This document shows positions 34,957 through 46,159 of a stretch of 64,000 nucleotides of DNA, piece after piece. This DNA is from Diphasiastrum complanatum (lineage: Eukaryota > Streptophyta > Lycopodiopsida > Lycopodiales > Lycopodiaceae), in assembly GCA_029204225.1 (NCBI GenBank), contig CM055114.1, positions 19,147,273-19,211,272 of the forward strand, read 5' to 3'. Both the position numbers and the translations under genes were made by a program. Each line of letters opens with the position of its first letter. The stretch's first letter is position 1. The notes beneath the pieces are model-generated. The model saw only the letters and a list, made by a program, of their open reading frames with translations. It did no database searches and was not told the DNA's origin.

Positions 34957-35337
34957 TCCTCCCAGCAGGTTGATTTTGTCAGCTGTGGCTGGTATACCGT
35001 ATGCAATGCCAAACACTTTTTTAATTGGCTTGCATTACAAGATGGACTTCCAAATCTGGAAGAGGTAATATTCAATCAATTACTTTTAATTGTGTTTTTA
35101 TTTTTCTCATATACAAACTCCTATTAACTGATCTTTGATTAATTACATTTAACTGTGTTTATGTTTCTTTTTTTTCAGTTTAAATGCCCGAAGGTCTCCC
35201 CAATGGAGATAATGCACTTCAGGCAAGAGACCATAAAGATTGTGATCGAAAATTTATATCCAATTGCAGTGGCCGAGTGTTCTCCACCCAAGCTACTTCT
35301 AACTGGAGAAATGGATTTAGAGATCATAGATAGTTGA
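34957..35337 (+). pseudogene. Ulp1/C48 protease, last two exons only
   Basis: Exon 34957-35064 reads SSQQVDFVSCGWYTVCNAKHFFNWL, the Gln and Cys-Gly catalytic segment of Ulp1. It ends at a GT donor. Exon 35179-35337 (MHFRQETIKIVIENL) ends at TGA and is colinear with the last exon of the 25.4-kb copy (YRFRQEIILSILA). Both exons are open and the catalytic Cys is kept. All upstream exons, including the catalytic His, are deleted: the palindromic modules lie only 28 bp before the acceptor. Confidence 0.82.
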
Positions 35338-35516
35338 TTCTGTTTAAATATTCGTCTCACTTTATGTGGATGAGACACATGTACAAATTTTTTTAATAGA
35401 AATATACTTACAATATTTATATGGTTGTTCTTACATGTTTTTTTTCCTCTTATCAATTCAGGTTATGATTCATTCATCTTCAATTTCTACTATTTTTTGA
35501 CATGTTTGTTTTTCAT

Positions 35517-35716
35517 AGCCTTGGTCTGCCTTGCCTTTACCTTGGTCTTTTTTTTGGATAAGTTCAGAATGATGATCTGATCGAACCTTTGCCACAACCA
35601 ATCCAAACATGCGACATTAGTTCACTTAGATTTGTCGCAACAAAGCTTTGATCAGATCATCATCTAAACATATGCAAATATGCCAAGACAAGGACAATAC
35701 AGACCAAGGCAATGAA
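35517..35716. repeat. Foldback structure with arms of about 80 bp
   Basis: 35517-35602 is an imperfect reverse complement of about 35631-35716, sharing ATGATGATCTGATC(G/A)AA, CCTTGGTCTG and GGTCTT blocks around a short centre. It separates the true last Ulp1 exon from a second copy of that exon. Confidence 0.7.
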
Positions 35717-35759
35717 GACCAAGACTTCAACAAGGGCAAGCTCTCAACTGGAGTTGAAG

Positions 35760-35892
35760 TGATTGAAGATCTCCCCAATGGAGATAGTGCACTTCCTGCA
35801 GGAGACAATGAATCTTGCTATCGAAAACTCATATTATCCAGTTGCAATGACATTGTGTTTTGCACAATGGAAATGGAGATCATAGAAATGAA
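35760..35892 (+). pseudogene. Duplicate of the terminal Ulp1 exon
   Basis: This stretch matches 35187-35340 (TCTCCCCAATGGAGATA, GAGATCATAGA and intervening blocks) with indels that destroy the frame. It is a partial tandem copy of the last protease exon. Confidence 0.75.
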
Positions 35893-35983
35893 TAAGCCTC
35901 ATAGAAAAAGTGGTTCATATATATTCTTAAATGACGTATACAAAAAATTGTATTACATAATACAAAATTCCATAGTTCATAAT

Positions 35984-37326
35984 CTATGGATCTTCAATTT
36001 CGATGGATGTTCCAATGTCTTTGCATTTTATATGCTCTTCCTGCCTTACTCTTACCTACACAAGAGAAATTGTTTAGTTATTAATTTTATGAAATTGATT
36101 CACTTAGAAATAGAAAAAAAAAAAGAATATTTTTATATGGCATAACGTACCTTTAAACCATTCAATCGAAATTGATAGTACTGAGATAGATCAAATTGAA
36201 ACATGTCTAGTTCTGATCGAATGTGATTGAGACACCAATCTTCCTCGACTTCAACCATTGCAAGAATGTTGTCATTTCTTTTCACTGTTATCAGAAGTTG
36301 CTCTTGAGGGTTTATACCAAAATCTTGATCAAGTGGCTTCCAAACATTTTTGCATTTAATCCATCTTCTATAATACAACAGCAAAGTGAGCATTTGTTTT
36401 TCGATGTGATATCTAAATGTCATGGATGAGTAACATACTCTGCACTCAACTTGCTAGTTTTGTTTTGTATCCCAACCATCATCCAACAACTCGGCGATTA
36501 TATCAGCACTCAAGTCCTTACAAATAATCATTGTTTTCTTTCTCCGAACATTGCATTTGAAAAAAAAATCAACAAAAATTGTAAAAGGTAGATACCAACT
36601 TAATCTATTATTCTTTGATCCAGTGCTGCATTTTAATATACTCTGAATATCAATATATAGCCTAGATCAAAAACTTTCTGAAATTGTTGCATCAGGAGAA
36701 ATCCATTCCTCACTCAAAAAATCTGGTAGAGGATATGGCTCTATTCTACCAACTAAATCATTTTTGTCAGGAAAATATGTGTGATCATAATATAAAACTC
36801 CTGACTCTAAAAGTGATTTTGGAGAACGAAATTTATATTGTAAAATACCGATATCCGAATGTATGACATCGATTATTCCTGCAATCGATTGAACTGATTG
36901 CCATTCAAAGAAATTTGATGGATACAAATCTGCAAAACCAACAAAAACATCTCAAGAAAAATATAATTTAAAGACAATGATAAATATAAAGAAATTGAAT
37001 CTGAAAACTTACAATTGCATTTCCTTCTATCATTTGGATTCAGATCATGAATGTTGAGCTCATTGTGAAGATAAGCATGCTGAACTAAAACTTTCGTGAT
37101 AAATTGACCGGCAGGTGGTACTTTAAAATCCATTATCCTGCCTTTCCAAGAGCTTCTATATACGGGATCTTTTTCTTTTTCGGAATGAGCCTTTTGCAGA
37201 GGGATGCATTAAGATCCATTGATATTTTTGATATATTCTTGGTATCCATTGATCTTCTGCATTTTTTTCATTGCAAATATTGATTGCATCAATGGTTCCT
37301 CTTGGTCTCCGATTATGTGTAGCCAT
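35984..37326 (-). pseudogene. Gene C, unknown transposon-borne protein, copy 2
   Basis: Exons on the minus strand: 37326-37013, 36929-36151 and 36055-35984 (stop TAG), all with GT-AG introns and the same phases as copy 1. The start is ATG at 37326 (MATHNRRPRGTIDAINICNE). Other blocks are MDFKVPPAGQ, VLVQHAYLHNELNIHDLNPNDRRKCN, IIDVIHSDIGILQYKFRSPK, TIFVDFF, CKDLSADIIAELLDDGWDTKQ and YYQFRLNGLK. The last exon is VRVRQEEHIKCKDIG. Defects are a one-base shift near 37162, a TGA near 36668 and a stop near 36460. Conservation of all exon borders between two diverged copies shows it was a real spliced gene. Function is unknown; position opposite Ulp1 suggests a second transposon protein. Confidence 0.78.
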
Positions 37327-37786
37327 TAGTCGAAAATACGAGTACGCAAGCTGAGATCGGAGAGAATGTAGAGATTGCGAGTTAAACTTAAGAATGACAA
37401 GAAAATGAGAGATAGAATGAAGAAAATGAGAGGCATACCTATGAATGACAAGAAGTTCCTTAACTACAAGGACTAGTTAACCACAGTTTATGAATATTGA
37501 CGTTAAATCAACCTCGACTGAACAATGACGTGCAGCATAAGAGTATTCGGGCAGTAACTGTGGTCCAATCACAATTGTTTGTTCTGCCTAGTGGGATATC
37601 TGAAAATCATGAAAATTTTGCCAGGAAAGTTAAATACAATTTTCGTCCATCAACCACTGTTACAGTTCGTCACGGATGGACACCATTCATTGGGACACAT
37701 AAGCGTTGAAAGCATGCGAAGTCAAAAACAACATCTTGACAAAGGGCCCATTTTGAGTTCTAATATCCCCTAATGATGCTTTTGAT

Positions 37787-38600
37787 CCAAAAGTTCAACT
37801 CACAAAACAAAGGTTAGTAAGATTTGATTAACAATGCAATGCATAATCATCCTAGAACTTGATCAAACATCCAAATATCACCATAAATGGAAACCTAACT
37901 AAAATAGCATCCCAATAGCTTTGATACCATGTGAAAAAAGTGGATCTTGAATGGATCCGATCTAACAAAATACTTGGCTAAGATCTTTGCACAACAAGCT
38001 ACAGAAGCTAGAAATGGCAAAGCATCATAATGCTACCTTTGATACACATGAACTTGACAAAGCATTCAAGAGACAAAAGAAACTAATAAAAGGTACTGAT
38101 GGCAGCCAAAAATAGCATAAAAAAGGGTCCCAATAGCAGCCTACCACTTTTGAAAACCTCTTAAAATCATACACAAAAGCTTGAAGACAATACACAAAAC
38201 AATGCTCTCAATGAAGGAAGAAACAATGACAATGATCTAGTGATCTCAATGAACCATACAAAAGGTTTCTCCAACCTGTTCTCCACGAATTTCAACCTAA
38301 TATAGGTGAGAGAGATGACTCTCTATCTCCTCTCTCTAGAATTTAGGACCCAATTTTAGAGCACCAGTAGTCTAAAATAGCCAATTTTGGCCTATATTAT
38401 CAAATAGCATGATTTCGGTGTCATTTCGAAGGTCCTGAAGTTTGAGACTTCTTCAATCTGAAATATATACTAAAATAAAAGTATCTAGGCCTCTTACACA
38501 CGTGTGAAAGGTTGAATCCAAAACTATGTGCCAAAAATACCAAATTTGGCCTAAAACTAGCTCGGAAATGTTGACAATTTTTCACATAGGAGCTCCAGCC
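37787..38600 (-). mobile_element. Copia D leader, primer site and probable 5' LTR
   Basis: On the minus strand 37929-37918 reads TGGTATCAAAGC, close to the Met-tRNA primer site, with LTR-type TG at 37930 on its right. Orientation and position fit the 5' end of the minus-strand copia D whose gag lies left of the inserted gene C element. The LTR end is not placed and similarity to the LTR at 33056 is not obvious, so it may be another element. Confidence 0.45.
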
Positions 38601-38976
38601 TCCACTGTATATGATGATAGCTCCTTTGTACATAAATGATTTTGAGAGTTAATCAAGTTTTTGACTTGCATACTTTTGGTCTATTCTCTCTCTACCTGAG
38701 AATTTAGTTGGTTTCTCTCTCTATCCAAGAGCAAGGTGCATGTATGGCTCTTCCATAATGAGATTTACTTAGTTTTGTCAAGGACATGCATGAAACTTGC
38801 TTGACTTTGGATGATAATTTTCTTTTTGTGTACAAGAGCCCTTGCCTAGATCCAAATTGTGTTAGATAGCTCTTGAAAATTCGAGTTGATCAAGAGTAAT
38901 TTGGTAGTGTGCGACTTCTCATGCATGTAGGTCATGGATGATCTATTCAAGGTCCTTAAAACTCACTTTTTTGACA
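38601..38976 (+). mobile_element. LTR end with primer site at 38977
   Basis: 38977 begins TGGTATCAGCTC, a Met-tRNA-like primer site, directly after TTGACA. This marks the inner end of a plus-strand 5' LTR. No gag follows; the DNA to 39300 has no recognisable frame. Confidence 0.45.
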
Positions 38977-39301
38977 TGGTATCAGCTCTAGATCCATGAG
39001 GCTTGAAGGTAGATCATCAAAAAGCAAGATTTTGTGTAAAAAATCTAGGTTTGGGAGTGCTCTTGTATCTCGATTGTCATCTAGCTTCAAATTGGTCAAT
39101 GATATCTAGATTTGGTTGATTTCTTGGATCAATAGGAAGCATTTTTTGTGTAGAATGTGAGTTGCATCCACTATGGAATTGTGTAGCAATCTCATTTTTT
39201 ATTTATTGAGCCCAAATAGACATTTGATGGAAAGAGCTTGAAGTGTAGATTGAGAAGACTGTTGATACATGTTGGTGAGCAATCGTCCCATCTTGCAGGT
39301 A

Positions 39302-40150
39302 CTAGAACTTAGTCAATTCCTTTGTGAAAATAGCTGATTGCCTAGCTGTTGAATTTAGTGAAAACCTGTATTCTTGGGAGTAGGCTTGGAGAGCCCGATT
39401 AAAATCCACTACTATCATCCAATTGTATGGTTGATAAATGATAGGGCAATTTGGGATATGGATGGTGATTTTGTCCATTGGAACACCCAAATCCTTCCAT
39501 TTATATTTTCGTGACATCGGAACATAGAATGGATCCACCCTGAGCTGGCGAGGGCTCGCAACATAACTCCTAATTGAATCTAAAGTCTTTTCAAAAACTA
39601 TTTTTCACCATGGTGGTTGCTCACCCAATGTGGGTAGCTTAACCAAATCCTTGTCTGTTTCAATTTTTGAAGTCTTGAACTTGATCACCCAACCACCCCT
39701 CAAGGATTCATGTGGATGTTGCTGTAGAAATTTTTGTATCTCCCCCTCGATGGTGACTGGACTCTGAAACAATGGTACGGCCGTAGATGTAGATGGCCTT
39801 GCTTCGGTAGATTACAGAACAATGGTAATTTTTTCTTCATCTACCATTTGATCTGTGCTTGTATCCTCTTGACCCTGATCTTGTTGTGGTGGCGAAAAAG
39901 GAAGCATGTCTTCACTTAAATTTGCGGCGTACTTTCCAATACCTGAGCGAAGGCTTTCTCATACTCTTTTACTATAAATTTGGCCTTGGCCAACTCAGAG
40001 GACACTGCGCCTTTGCGCCTTTGAACTGATCAAACCTGCCCTAGAATCAGAGAAGGATTGGCGATAGGTCTCGACCTTCCGAAACAGATAATTGATCTCA
40101 TCTTGAGAGGCGGGACAATTTGGAGCTTGTGCATAGGAGTGATGTTTTGA
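39302..40150 (-). pseudogene. Family H protein relic, copy 1
   Basis: From 40150 leftwards: remnants of a helical region (NYLFRKVETYRQSFSDSR), a Gln/Asp-rich linker, then HPHESLRGGWVIKF, QLRVDPFYVPMSRKYKW and MDKITIHIPNCP down to 39302. The order and motifs match the gene split around the complete copia (56036-57012 and 63143-63629): HESSRGGW, QLRVNAYFLP, LDKITI. It is broken by several shifts and stops. I do not recognise the family. Two diverged copies in mobile DNA suggest a transposon-encoded protein. Confidence 0.65.
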
Positions 40151-40317
40151 CCTAGATGAAAAGACTATTTTTTGGATCCGATTAGATAGGAGTTATGTTG
40201 TTACAAAGGGCTACACACTGATATAAAAATCTTTGAAATCGGAGATCTATGCATGACGGAGAAAATTTCCAAAAATGGTAGTTTGGTAATAATTGCCATT
40301 TTTCAGGCTCAAGGGCA

Positions 40318-41236
40318 TGAAGAAACAAAATGTTTCTATTACCAAAGCTCTATTAGCTTTCAACTCCCTACCTAACGAAAAGACACGAATGTGAAATATT
40401 TGCGAAAGGAAAATATTCTCGACACAACAGGAGAAAGTCAGATGACACGAAAAAGGAGAAGGTCAAACGACTCGAAGTGACATGAAAATCTTCGTGACAC
40501 TTTCGACCTTCACGCTCCAAAGGATCAAGAAGATCAAACAAGTACCATGAAGTACAAATCCATGATCTGATATGATGATGTCAGCAGAAGAGCGTTAGGA
40601 CATGCCTAACCCACCGCTCTTGTAATCCATGATTAGTTATAGATTGTTTAATTTATCTAATCAGAGATGCTACTCTGAATGTATGCAATTACTAGATGCA
40701 TAAAATACATACAGATGCAGATAGATAATATATAGAATAGAAGTCTGCCTGTGAGAGACAATTTTGTAAGCAGGATCCACAGAGATCCAAGAAGTCCGCT
40801 AGTAAGCGAGACATTGTTTGTGAGAGAACACCGCTTCTCTCACGCCAATGCACTGTGTGGGTCTGTCACATAGTGCTTGAAACAAAGAGGATCAATAGAT
40901 GATGTTGTAGTTGTTATGCATATATCACTCAAAATCTTGTTTGATCTTGAATGAATTACTGTCTACTATTGCTCGTGTATCTCATTCACTTGTTTTATCT
41001 ATTATGCACAATGGTTCAATCTTGTTGAATGCTAAATCAATTTATAACGCAGACCAGCAGTGTCTGCCTATTTTCTAGAGGATTGTAGGAATGATATAAC
41101 AGGCAGTGACCAGCAATCATATCAAAATCCATCCGAATCGATTTCGTTCGCGATTTTTTATTTTTCCCTTCAGTGGTATCATATCTCTACTACTATCAGT
41201 AGTAGTCAGAGTCCTGAGTTTCCAGTCTTTTTCCAT
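40318..41236 (+). mobile_element. Copia family F, 5' LTR (copy 2) with PBS at 41240
   Basis: It starts TGAAGAAACAAAATGTTTCT like the LTR at 21081 and ends CA four bases before TGGTATCAGAGCC at 41240. It is about 260 bp longer than copy 1, with a TGGTATCA-like repeat at 41174 and a CA-rich insert, so one copy gained or lost internal DNA. Confidence 0.75.
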
Positions 41237-41335
41237 CAGTGGTATCAGAGCCTATCATAGTCTGACATAGCCGCAAAGCTATCAGATCCAGGAGGCAAAG
41301 CATTCAAGACAAAGAACCATTAACAAGTGAGAACA

Positions 41336-42165
41336 CAATCTACAACAATGGCTTCAATAAGCAGTATACAATCAAAGATCTATACAATCCTCGACTCATC
41401 AGAATCTAACTTCCTAGCATGGAGGATCGAGACCTCTCTTATACTAAAGGGAGAAGGATTATTTTGGCACCGAGGAGATGCCTACAACTACATGCAAGGA
41501 GCTATGCGAATGGAGAAAGAAGAATGACAAGGCAGTAGCTGTGTTATCATCATCCATCGAGGATAGCCTAACTCTTGACCTGGCTACACTCTCTAAAGCA
41601 AAAGAGATGTGAGATACTTTACTCACAAGATTTCAGACGAAATCACGTAGTCAGATCATGCTTCTTGAAGATCAACTGACAAATTTGCAATGGGATGGCA
41701 AAGAGCTCACATCCTTTATCAGAAAGATGAAGGATTTGTTCATTTCATTACACAATTCCAGAGTAGAGAATGGAGTATCAGCAGAGAAGCAGCTTACCTA
41801 TCTGTTGAGAGCTTTACCACGATCCTTCCAGACAACCAGAACACTGCTAGCAAAGATCCAGTTATGACACTCGAAAAGGCAGTTGTCGAGATTCGAGAAG
41901 AAGTCGAAGCTCAAGAGCACCTTGATCACAAGGATGCTTCTGACCAAGATCTCTACAGCAACAAGGAGAAGACTAAGAACCAATTCAAGCCTAAGAGGGA
42001 GTTAGAACAAAAGCAGGATCGAGACCAGCAATCAGAAGGAGCCAGCAAAGGTAAATGGAAGAACAAAGAAAAGCCAAAGCAGCAGAGTGGAGACAAGAAG
42101 ATTTGCATGAGATGCAAATGCGAAGGACATACTGTTGATTCGTGTTGGATAAATCCAAAAATTGA
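41336..42165 (+). pseudogene. Copia family F gag (copy 2)
   Basis: The leader and ATG context match copy 1. The sequence begins MASISSIQSKIYTILDSSESNFLAW and carries frameshifts near 41470 and 41860. It includes the basic Gln/Lys-rich region and a zinc-knuckle start (CMRCKCEGHTVDSCW). It ends abruptly at NPKIE near 42165, where unrelated sequence starts. Confidence 0.85.
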
Positions 42166-42244
42166 AACTTTTCGAGTGAGCAGCAGGCTGAGTGGTTGGG
42201 TGCTATGGTGCTCGTGTGGTTGTCGTGAGGACCCTATCGGGATT

Positions 42245-43394
42245 CATAACTGACGTGATGGACAGGTAGGATCGTAGTTGGTTGTTTCAAACAGTCTTTG
42301 AAACTGTGTTTTCTGATACAGTCAGGACACTCAGCATGGTACTTGGTCTTGATTGGACAATCAACCATGAAGCGGCCAGTTTCACCACAGATGAAACATC
42401 TGGTGTGCAATGGCCCTTGTATAACAGCATAGCCATCTTGCATGGCTAGTGGGTCTGGACTTTCTGGTGGATATTTATGATAAGTGATAGCATTTCCAGA
42501 TTGTGACAATTGTTCTTCATATCATTGGACTGTATGTGCTTGAATATGCTGATATGAAGGACAAACATCAACAGGATGCGTAGCCCGACAGTGTGGGAAC
42601 CATATTGGTTTTTGTCTATAAGGTACATGTGCAGGGTTTGACTGACCATGCATACTGCTTTGGATAGACTTCAGGGTAGCTTAAAACTCATTGGTGAGTT
42701 TCTCCATCTATAGTTGATGTTGCTTATTAAGCAACTCCAACTGGGATTTCCAAAGTTGATCTCGGGTGTCCTCTATTGGCTTCGACTCATGGGCAAGAGC
42801 ACATGGTGCCCGTCTTTCGCTGGATTTGTCAACATCTGATCCTTCGTCTTCTTCTTGATAGCATCAGACATAGCTAACTTTAGGCTCGTATATTCGTCAT
42901 TTTATTTAAGCTCGCGTCTAATCCATCTTGGAAGGCAGAATAAGAACCAGATGATGAGCATCTATTCGGAGGGCTGTTCCTGTACTTGACTTTTGAGGCA
43001 TTTGAAACGCTCGATATAGTCATGTACGCGTTCATCTTTTGTCATTTTGATGTTACTCAATTTGACAAAAAGGCAAGCGAAATGGCTTAAAATGCTTGAT
43101 AAAGGACTCTTTTAAAATTGACCAATCTGTCTTTTCGTCACGATCAAGGTTGAAAAACCAATCATGTGCTCTAGCGATCATGGTCATTGAAAACAGTTGG
43201 ACCATAGCATCGGAAGATGTTTTGCCATACACATCACATGCATTATCAAAGATTTGCAAAAATATTTGAGGGTCTGAACTACCATCATAGGTTGGTAGAT
43301 CTAGCTTGGGTGTACGTCTCTCATGATGAGCATGGTGGGTAGCAGAATCTCCAGCCTGTGAGGGTTCAGCACCAACTATTGGGCTCGTGTTCAT
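42245..43394 (-). pseudogene. Ty3/gypsy gag remnant
   Basis: The minus-strand ATG at 43394 opens a gag with LDLPTYDGSSDPQIFLQIF and AHDWFFNLDRDEKTDWSILKESFIKHF, the retrotrans-gag pattern (capsid of a Ty3-type element). A frame change follows near 43055. A zinc knuckle lies at about 42405-42330 (CFICGETGRFMVDC, CPDC). No protease or pol remains. Confidence 0.8.
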
Positions 43395-43794
43395 GAAGAC
43401 TTGGCTCTATCAGGTTCTTGTCCATCAAACGAGTTTGTGGATGGCTCTTGGAGTTGGGTCCTCATTCGATAGAACCTATGACGTCTGATTTGTTCAGCGA
43501 TAGGGGACCTAATCTCGTATAGATAATCTTTTGGGATTTCAAGATTTGTATGCTGGTCCATTGGGTACTGGGGTATGAGTTTCTAGTATTGATGGATTTT
43601 TTAGGGTTTTTAATGTTTTTGAAATTTTTTGGGTTTCTTAGGAAGTCAAGGGAAAACTCAGTATGAAAAGAGCTTTCTATTGGTATGGGTGTTGTTTTTT
43701 TAAAAGAAATTGTTGTTGGAAAGATGGTGGTTCGGTCAAAATGGCAATTAGAAGCGTTGATCAAAAGTTATGGTCTAGTCGAGATGGGTGTTAA

Positions 43795-44365
43795 TTGCTC
43801 CGGTCGAGCTTTGATCTGATTGCTTCGGTTGAGATCTGATCGAATCCCTTCGATCGAGATTTGATTGCTTCCTTCGGCTCCGATCGAGAATTGAGCGGGC
43901 ACTTTGGCTCCGGTCGAGATTTCAACGAGCGCTCCGGTCGAGATTCCAGCGAGCGCTCCTATCGAGATTCCAAAGATGTGCTTCGGAGATTCCAAAAAAA
44001 TGCTTCGGTCGAGATTCCAAAAAAATGCTTCGGTCGAGATTCCAAAAAAAACACTTCGGTTGAGATTCCATGAAAAATGCTTCAGTTGAGATTTAAGATG
44101 GGCCTCCGGTTGAGAGTTTATTGAGGTCTCCGGTTGAGATTTTATTGAGTCTTCGGCTGAGATTTTACTGAGGTCTCCGGTTGAGAGTGAGGTGAGGCCT
44201 TCGATTGAGATGTAAGCTGGGCCTCCGGTTAAGATTTCAGTTGGGCCTCCGGTGGAGAGTGAGGTGAGGCCTTTGGTTGAGATGTAACACAGGGGCTCCG
44301 GTTGAGATGTAACACAGGCCTCCGGTTGAGATTCAACACAGGGGCACCGGTTGAGATGTAACACA
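43795..44365. repeat. Minisatellite, 22-32-bp units containing CGGTTGAGAT
   Basis: About twenty units with core (T/C)CCGGT(T/C)GAGATT in plus sense occur at slightly variable spacing, grading from ...CAGCGAGCG types on the left to GTAACACAGG types on the right. The array lies just upstream of the minus-strand Ty3 gag. Both strands stay open over long stretches, which is a by-product of the repeat and not evidence of a gene. Confidence 0.85.
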
Positions 44366-44399
44366 GTAGTTAACACACAATCGTAGAGTTAGGATGATA

Positions 44400-45829
44400 C
44401 TGTTCAAGAACGGCCCTGTAATGATGCTATTCAAGAATGTGGCAGACTATAAGTGTTAGACTGCAGACGATGGCAGATCCTGATATGGATGATGTTGTTT
44501 ATGGAGTGGATCATGGAAGAACGTTGGAACAAGGATGGAGTAGAAATGTGCATGTGTTCAAGCGGCAACTGGTGCCAAATGTTGACAGATCCCCTACTCC
44601 AGAGGATCTCTTGGTTTTCTAAAAGTTCTTTTTCTTACTTCTTCTGCCTATCAGTAGAGACGGTGGGCTCTTGCTTAATGTTCTTTCTTATTTCGAGCCC
44701 AAAATCAGGCAGAAGGGATGGGTTCTTGTTGTAGTATTATGTCCTGCCTATCAGAGGACATCCGGATGGGTCACTCTTGAACTGAATGCACATGCATAAT
44801 CAACCAAAATGCAAGCCAATGCGTTCAACAAATGATCTACTTACTGCTCAGTTGAACAACGATGGATTCCTACTTCTACTTTGCTGCAAAATGAACTAAA
44901 ATCAAATCCTACACTACTTTACTTGCATAAATTGACAAAACAAGAAACAAAAACTAATCTACAGCATGTTAGAAGTCCAAGAATCAAGAAACCAACCAGT
45001 CTTTTGATTCTTGGACATCCCAAGAACATTAAGAACTGGATTGTAAAGAGATATGCAAGAACTACACCACAAATCCAGCCTATTTAGTTTACTTGAATGT
45101 TGGCTCCTACATGAAATCTAATCCACAACTAGGAAAGCAAGAAAACTAATTCACTCTAAATCCACAACCACACACAATATGAATGAAAAGGCATGATCGT
45201 AGGGGCATCACTCAAGAAAACCATCATGATCAAGGAGCTTAGTGTAGCATCAAACTCATGGGAAATCTTCTTATTAAGCATGGAGTAGATACAATGCAAA
45301 AAGCTCTTCTACACAAAAAGTGAGTCTCTTAAATAAGCAAGAGAGCTTCTTAGGTGGCATCCTAGTGGAATTTTCACATTTCACAATTACAAGTGGAATA
45401 ATGCTCTCCCCTAGTGGTCACCATCAAAAGGTGGCTCACTCTACTTTCTTTAAGAGGGGTCTACTTGCATTTATTACATTTGTCTAGAAATACTAGTTCC
45501 TACATGGTCATTCCATCTTCCGGGATTCACCACGAGGCTTACACAGTTCTTGCTTGCCATTCCTAACTAGCATTTCTCGGCTCTCAGTCTTTGTTGGTCG
45601 CGTCTTCTCAGAGACCTTATCGGTCTAAGGTGAGAGGTGCTCTTGAGTTGCTCTATCCGAGTATCTTGGGGATTCGTCAGAATTAGCCAATAGAATGTCA
45701 ATGCAACAACTGAGTTGATGATTAATGAGTTTGAAAAACTTGTCTAGAAGCAACAATGTTGGGCACTTAGTGGGTCCCGCCACTAAAGTACTACTGGCTA
45801 AGCTTACCAAGTGGGCCCCACCATAGTAC
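44400..45829. other. No gene recognised
   Basis: Short frames only. A self-complementary stretch near 44972-45016 (AAGTCCAAGAATCAAGA...TCTTTTGATTCTTGGACAT) could fold as a hairpin. Confidence 0.4.
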
Positions 45830-46130
45830 ACAATACAAGTACAACAATAAGTGTGAGGGCACTGGCTTCCTACGTGTATAAGCCCAACCCAATGAGCACA
45901 CAATTTGGTTTTGTAGAACTTGTAGAATTAGGAATAAGTGACTAGGGGCCTAAATGACATTAGAGGCCCTAAGTCAAGTTGTTAATAAAAAAGCTATAAG
46001 GGCCCAAATTAGAACTCACATGAATCATGTGAGTGCCCTTATGCTTTCTTAAAGAACCATTAGATTCATTTTGTGCTAGTTTAGGAGGCTTGGATTAGGA
46101 TCCTTGCCATTGTAATTAACCAATAGGAGA
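45830..46130. repeat. Repeat shared with 63700-64000 (LTR-like)
   Basis: Blocks such as GTATAAGCCCA, CCCAATGAGCACACAA, GACTCACATGAATC and CCAATAGGA occur in the same order at 63700-64000. The right-hand copy follows the end of the family H gene, so the repeat may be an LTR or 3' region of that element. Confidence 0.6.
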
Positions 46131-46159
46131 AAGGGACAAGGGCCTTCTCCATCCATAAA

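Larger units (their letters stand above)
34764..37786. mobile_element. Gene C / Ulp1 DNA element, copy 2
   Basis: Left boundary: copia D gag ends near 34764 and palindromic modules begin at 34772. Right boundary: read leftwards from 37780, AGCATCATTAGGGG...GGCCCTTTGTCAAGAT resembles the terminal sequence of 9173 and 23333 (AGCATTAGAGG...GACCCTTTGTAAAGAT). Copia-type leader and a primer site follow at 37787-37929. It contains Ulp1 exons (+) facing gene C (-). A left terminal repeat was not found, so the copy may be truncated. Confidence 0.65.

Noticed and set aside
37930-38976. A single solo LTR spanning 37930-38976
   Set aside because: The primer-type sites at the two sides point in opposite directions, so these are two different LTR ends and no pair of matching TG...CA termini was found.
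43768-44376. 202-codon minus-strand frame across the minisatellite
   Set aside because: The composition is dictated by the repeat unit, no family resembles it, and the plus strand is also open.
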